Source: Duncaniella muricolitica (GTDB lineage: Bacteria > Bacteroidota > Bacteroidia > Bacteroidales > Muribaculaceae). Taken from it: 64,000 nt of DNA. A model generated the notes under the pieces. It was not told the DNA's origin and made no database searches. It saw only the letters and a list, made by a program, of their open reading frames with translations. Location: assembly GCA_025808375.1 (NCBI GenBank), contig CP061009.1:620001-684000 (forward strand). The letters are read 5' to 3'. This document shows, piece after piece, positions 60,231 to 64,000 of the stretch. The translations under genes were made by a program, and so were the position numbers. How positions within the stretch are numbered: position 1 is the first letter of the stretch; every line of letters starts with the position of its first letter.

Positions 60231-61742
60231 TCAGAAGAGAGAGAGCTGGGCGGCGTTGTCGTTGGATGGTCGGCGCGGGGGCTCGTGATAGCCGAAGTCG
60301 GTGGCGTCTTTCTGGCCCGAGAACCATTCGGTGTTGTCGAGGTCTTCGTCAAGTTTTACTTTCTTGGGACGTCCGCGTCGGCGTGGAGCCGGACGTTCGG
60401 GGGGTGTCTCGGTGGGATAGGCCGCGGCCGACGGCTCGGCCGACATGGATTTGGGGCGGCTTTCAGTGTAGCCGTATGGGGCTGCAGGCGATGAGGTGGC
60501 GGCAGCTTTGCCGGCCTCTTCGAGCTGTCGGCGCAACTGCTTGATTTCGTTGCGCAGGCGGTTTTCGCTGTTGGCCTGGTTGTAGAGATTGTTTTCGATG
60601 GTGTGGCGCAGCGAGGCGTTTTCCTCGTTGAGCCTGGCTATCTGCTCCTCGCGGTCGTTGCGCTTGGCATCCTTCAGAGCGTCTTTCAGCTCGATAATGC
60701 GGGCCTCGAGACGGGCTTTGACCTGCTCGAAGCTGGCCACCTGGTCGTGTATCTGCTCGAGGGCGAGCTGCTGCTGGCGACAGGTTTCCTCATATTCGTT
60801 GCGAGCCGAGGCGGCCTGGTTGCGCAGGTCGTTGAGCATCTCGTCGCTCATGCGGTTTTTAACCTCGAGCTGTTCGCGCAGCGAGGCTTCGTCGGCAATC
60901 TGTTTGTCGCGTTCGGCCAGGGTTTTGGAGAGTTCTTCGGAGGCAGTGCCGAGTTTTTCGATAGAGTCGGTCAGTTCCTTTATCTTTGATTCGCGCTCGG
61001 AGAGAGACTGTTCGAGCTCTTTGACGCGGGCGTTGGTCGAGTCGATCAGCGCGGCGTCGGCCGGATTGCGCTTGTCGCTGAAGAATTTTTCCTTTTCGGC
61101 ATGGCTTTTCGCCACCTGAGCCTCAAGGTCGTTGATGCGGTCGAGCAGGGCGCGTTTCTGACGCTCGATGCTCAGTTGGAGCTTGCGGTTTTCCTGTCGC
61201 AGTGAGTCGTTGGCCTTGACATCTGCCTCGAGTGAGGTGATGCGCCGCTGCAGACGCTCGTGCTCAGCCGAGTCGTCGGCTTGGTTATTAGCTGAGGCTA
61301 TCTTCAGACCTGTGTTGTTGAGACGTTGCTTGAGGCTGTCAGACAGAGAGTTGAGCAGATAGGCGCGCTGGGCGTCGGTCGACAGGCATTTGCTTATGAA
61401 GTCGGGCTGAGCGGCGTTAAACTGCTCGATGAGTGCGTCAAACAGGTCGCCCGGCAGGTCGGGGTCGGCAACGGTGGGTTCGGCGGCCTTGTCGACATTT
61501 TGTTGAGTGGCGGGAGCGTTGTCTTCGCTGCTGTCGTGAGGCTCGGTTTCCGGCTCCGGAGTCTCTGTCTCTCGGGTATGCGTGGCCGATACAGGTGTGG
61601 CGGCAGGTTTGGTTATGGCTGTAGTCGTGACAGAGCGCGGTTGCGCTGCATATGTCGGGAGCGAGGAGTCATATTCCTCCTCATCCTCGTCGTTGTCGCC
61701 TCCGAACCCAAAGACGTTCAAAACTCCTTTCCAGAATGACAT
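60231..61742 (-). CDS. Hypothetical long coiled-coil protein
   Basis: A 503-residue acidic protein starting MSFWKGVLNVFGFGGDNDED. A Thr/Pro/Glu-rich linker (to about 100) is followed by a short folded segment (DLFDALIEQFNAAQPDFISK) and then roughly 260 residues of heptad coiled coil (about 150-410; for example LRQENRKLQLSIERQKRALL). The low-complexity tail includes PAPRRRGRPKKVKLD, an AT-hook-like GRPKK motif. No signal peptide. It may be a structural or nucleoid-linked protein. Located upstream of the DPP IV gene on the same strand. Confidence 0.7.
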   Translation of the reverse strand: MSFWKGVLNVFGFGGDNDEDEEEYDSSLPTYAAQPRSVTTTAITKPAATPVSATHTRETETPEPETEPHDSSEDNAPATQQNVDKAAEPTVADPDLPGDLFDALIEQFNAAQPDFISKCLSTDAQRAYLLNSLSDSLKQRLNNTGLKIASANNQADDSAEHERLQRRITSLEADVKANDSLRQENRKLQLSIERQKRALLDRINDLEAQVAKSHAEKEKFFSDKRNPADAALIDSTNARVKELEQSLSERESKIKELTDSIEKLGTASEELSKTLAERDKQIADEASLREQLEVKNRMSDEMLNDLRNQAASARNEYEETCRQQQLALEQIHDQVASFEQVKARLEARIIELKDALKDAKRNDREEQIARLNEENASLRHTIENNLYNQANSENRLRNEIKQLRRQLEEAGKAAATSSPAAPYGYTESRPKSMSAEPSAAAYPTETPPERPAPRRRGRPKKVKLDEDLDNTEWFSGQKDATDFGYHEPPRRPSNDNAAQLSLF

Positions 61743-61873
61743 GTCGGGTATGGTATTTTTTTAGGTATAGTTACTTAATTTCGCAAAGTTAACGCAATTT
61801 TTGGATAATTTCGAGTATTCTGCTTGAAAAATTATATTGTAACCGTTATGTAACATGCCATGGGGTGGGGGAG

Positions 61874-62050
61874 AGATACAAAAGTTTCAAAAGGACATAA
61901 GAAACATAAGTTTTTTTATTCAGAAAATGTATGAGAGTGATGGATTGTGGAGAATATAAGAAAAAAATCAATCCCGCTGTCTCCTGTTATTACTCTCTCT
62001 CTCTGGATAAAAACTTATGTTTCTTATGTCCTTTTGAAACTTTTGTATCT
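61874..62050. repeat. Long hairpin repeat with large loop (family A) after the TlpA lipoprotein gene
   Basis: The left arm starts AGATACAAAAGTTTCAAAAG (61874) and the right arm ends CTTTTGTATCT (62050). The order of internal blocks (TTTCAAAAGGACATAAGAAAC) differs from other members, yet both arms carry the same rearranged order. The loop is about 90 bases and includes a CTCTCTCTCT run. The gap between the two flanking genes contains nothing else. Confidence 0.8.
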
Positions 62051-62062
62051 ATATAGTTTCGG

Positions 62063-63103
62063 TTATTTTCCGTTTATGGCGTTGGCCACATCGTTGCGGA
62101 GGCCTTCGTCCTGCTGGTCGCGGCTGAGGATGGTGCCGTCAGGTCCGAAAAGTATGATGCAGGGGATGCCCTGGAAACCGTAGATGTCAGAGGGGATGTG
62201 TTGTGCGTTGATGATGTTGCGCCAGGGCAGGTCGTGGCGTTTTACGGCTTCGATTGTAGCCTCGGGTTCGTCCCACACGGCGACACCGATGACTTCGAGA
62301 CCCTTGTCGGCATACTGCTTGTAGAGGTCTTTGATTACGGCAGTCTGACGTATGCAGGGACCACACCAGCTTGCCCAGAAGTCGACGAGTACATATTTAC
62401 CTTTGCCCACCACGTCGGAGAGACGGAAGGTGGAGTCGTTGTAGGTTACCTCAAAGTCTTTGAACATTTTGCCCACCGAGGTCTCTTCTTCGAGCTTGAA
62501 AGCCTTGCGTATCTTTTCGAGGCGGGCATTGCCGTTGAGGATGGGATAGACGCCCGTCAGACTGTCGATTTCAGCCAGCGAGTAGGGGCGTTTGTCGCGC
62601 AATATCTCCTGCACGCCGAGGGCGTTGTCGAGGTTGGCTTCAAGGAAGGCCTTGTCGAGCGAGTCGGATTTGGCTATATAGTAGTCGCGTTTTTCTTGTT
62701 TGAGTGAGTCGGGCAACTCCATGTATTCCTTGTTAGAGGCGATGCGCTCGCTCCAGTAGTCGTGGATACGCTGATTGAGCTGACCGCCTTTGGCTATGCC
62801 TTCGGTGATGGTGATGGAGTCGGCCTCAAGAAAGAAGCTGGCTATGTTCTTGTCATCGATACTCAGGATTACGGATGCTGTGCCGTTGTAGCCTTTGGTC
62901 ATGGGGGCGTTGAATATAACCGTCGAGTCGGTCACAACCGCGCTGTCGATATTGGCGTCGCGGTCGATGTCATAGAGATAGGCTGTCTTGCCGTTGAAGT
63001 CGGGGCCGACATTGGCTTTGACATAGTAGTTGTTGTCGGTCTGCGCGCCTGTGCATGCCGACAGCAGAGCGACGGCTGATGCGATGAATGGGAGTGCTTT
63101 CAT
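62063..63103 (-). CDS. TlpA-like thioredoxin lipoprotein with DUF4369
   Basis: The 346-residue lipoprotein has a lipobox with Cys17 (VALLSACTGAQ). A DUF4369 beta domain (VKANVGPDFNGKTAYLYDID) follows, then a helical linker and a C-terminal TlpA domain with FWASWCGPCIRQTAVI and FQGIPCIILFGPDG. It likely reduces periplasmic disulfides. I start it at 63103 (MKALPFIASAVALL) and not at the upstream Met at 63139, because the shorter form begins with the signal peptide. A -7 box TATATTTG on the minus strand (63148-63155) fits that start. Confidence 0.87.
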   Translation of the reverse strand: MKALPFIASAVALLSACTGAQTDNNYYVKANVGPDFNGKTAYLYDIDRDANIDSAVVTDSTVIFNAPMTKGYNGTASVILSIDDKNIASFFLEADSITITEGIAKGGQLNQRIHDYWSERIASNKEYMELPDSLKQEKRDYYIAKSDSLDKAFLEANLDNALGVQEILRDKRPYSLAEIDSLTGVYPILNGNARLEKIRKAFKLEEETSVGKMFKDFEVTYNDSTFRLSDVVGKGKYVLVDFWASWCGPCIRQTAVIKDLYKQYADKGLEVIGVAVWDEPEATIEAVKRHDLPWRNIINAQHIPSDIYGFQGIPCIILFGPDGTILSRDQQDEGLRNDVANAINGK

Positions 63104-63180
63104 AATGTGATGGTTAGAAAAATTTTTTATTATTTGCAATTTTGCAGCAAATATATCTATTTTCTAAATGTTATGGTCGT

Positions 63181-63343
63181 TCAAAGTGTTAAAAGAGCTA
63201 AAATAGTTAAAATAGTTAAATAAGTTAAAAGAGTTAAGTGTTGAGGGAAAAACAACAAAAAACAGGAGTACAGCATGTAGGAAATAATGCTGTACTCCTG
63301 TCTATTAACTTTCTTGACTTTCTTAACTTTATAGACTATAAGA
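63181..63343. repeat. Terminator hairpin and GTTAAAA repeats after rnfC
   Basis: A perfect 14-bp stem (63262-63275 with 63288-63301, ACAGGAGTACAGCA and complement) is followed on the minus strand by TTTTTTGTTGTTTTT, a strong rnfC terminator. Decayed GTTAAAA units lie on its far side (63186-63238), with partial complements at 63305-63343, like the repeats near 51 and 5024. Confidence 0.8.
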
Positions 63344-63344
63344 A

Positions 63345-64000
63345 TTACTTGGCAGCGGCGGCGCGGGCTCGCATGGCGGCCATGACTTTGCCTTTGCCTA
63401 CGCGGATGAAGTCGAGTATCGGTCGTGAAGAGGGGCAGATGTAGCTGCAAGAGCCACATTCGATGCAGTTGGCTATCTTTTCCTGCTCGGCTTCGTCATA
63501 CTGCTTCAGACGCGAGAGTGTGCTGAGCAGGAACGGCTCGAGACCCATGGGGCAGACGTTGACACATGCGGCGCAGCGTATGCAGGGTTCCGGTTCGCGA
63601 CGGTGGGCGTAACGCGGGTCGAGAAGTATGCCCGAGGTGCCTTTGATCATCGGAGTGTTGAGGGTCGATGCGGTGCGTCCCATCATTGGGCCTCCGAGGA
63701 TAATTTTCTCATATTCCATGCCCGGCTCCACAAGAGTGGACAGCATGGTGCCCAGGGCTACGCGGAGGTTCTTGCCCTCGTTGCCGTCGTGGAGAGTGAG
63801 CACTCGGTCGAGGATGGGCTCGTTGTGGTAGACGGCGCGATAGACGGCATAGGCTGTGGCTACGTTCTGGACGATGCAGCCTGTGGCGATGGGGAGTGCG
63901 CCCGAGGGCACTTCGCGGCCGGTGACGGCTGCGATGAGCTGTTTTTCACCGCCCTGAGGATATTTTACCTGCATGGTCATGACCTCGATGCCGGGAGCAG
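63345..64000 (-). CDS. rnfC: Electron transport complex subunit RnfC (C-terminal part)
   Basis: RnfC is the NADH- or ferredoxin-facing subunit of the sodium-pumping Rnf complex. The visible 218 residues include VKYPQGGEKQLIAAVTGREV, GCIVQNVATAYAVYRAV, and two 4Fe-4S motifs, PCIRCAACVNVCPMGLEP and NCIECGSCSYICPSSRPILD. The frame runs open to the window edge, so the N-terminus with the flavin-binding part lies beyond position 64000. The gene is followed by a terminator and a TlpA gene, whereas rnfD usually comes next, so the usual operon order is broken here or this is a separate copy. Confidence 0.9.
   Translation of the reverse strand, partial: APGIEVMTMQVKYPQGGEKQLIAAVTGREVPSGALPIATGCIVQNVATAYAVYRAVYHNEPILDRVLTLHDGNEGKNLRVALGTMLSTLVEPGMEYEKIILGGPMMGRTASTLNTPMIKGTSGILLDPRYAHRREPEPCIRCAACVNVCPMGLEPFLLSTLSRLKQYDEAEQEKIANCIECGSCSYICPSSRPILDFIRVGKGKVMAAMRARAAAAK

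Noticed and set aside
1..64000. tRNA or rRNA genes
   Set aside because: Reading all gaps between genes I found no cloverleaf with a TTC-anticodon-arm layout and no rRNA sequence; a covariance search could still reveal one I missed.

Overview
The window looks like chromosomal DNA from a gut Bacteroidota of the order Bacteroidales, probably Muribaculaceae (an inference from gene content and GC-rich base composition; the sequence does not fix the genus). The evidence is a SusC/SusD pair, a PL11 lyase with a type IX secretion tail, the L28-L33-DUF4295 operon, Bacteroidales-type peptidases (DPP III, DPP IV, M3), and promoters of the Bacteroidales form TTTG-N19-21-TAnnTTTG. I found no rRNA, tRNA or CRISPR array.

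Layout. 1-5.0 kb: secreted rhamnogalacturonan lyase (-) and a ROK sugar kinase (+). 5.3-5.95 kb: ribosomal operon ending in a 49-codon gene. 5.95-9.6 kb: a repeat-rich mobile region. An IS110-family element sits inside a palindromic repeat whose empty site can be rebuilt from a second copy, then come a 63-bp tandem repeat, a 72-bp-armed palindrome and an IS30 element. 9.7-24.1 kb: housekeeping genes (PurF-like protein, CpsB-like phosphatase, hemW, AddB-like nuclease, holB, patatin, GH13, GT32, pnp). 24.3-31.8 kb: TlpA-like protein, two PLP enzymes, YbaK, aroC, a frameshifted radical SAM gene and upp. 32-37 kb: an orphan SusC/SusD pair behind a promoter with a G9 tract. 37-43.5 kb: PAS protein, nitroreductase, metK with a SAM-II-like leader, an AT-rich KilA-N/macro-domain pair, and a divergent HxlR/cupin pair. 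43.6-64 kb: DPP III, rlmI, rseP-dxr, a second KilA-N gene, TPR protein, M3 peptidase, miaA, a membrane protein, DPP IV, a coiled-coil protein, a second TlpA lipoprotein, and the end of rnfC.

The most interesting object is the IS110 element. Its roughly 250-bp non-coding left end carries, in the order expected for a bridge RNA, short segments matching the left target, right target, left donor and right donor, and the two target guides flank a small hairpin inside a closed stem. A second theme is that many gene ends carry very long hairpins whose two arms agree with each other but differ between loci. A third is a set of possible switches: the G9 promoter tract, a C6 frameshift, and a metK leader that pairs an aptamer-like fold with a terminator.
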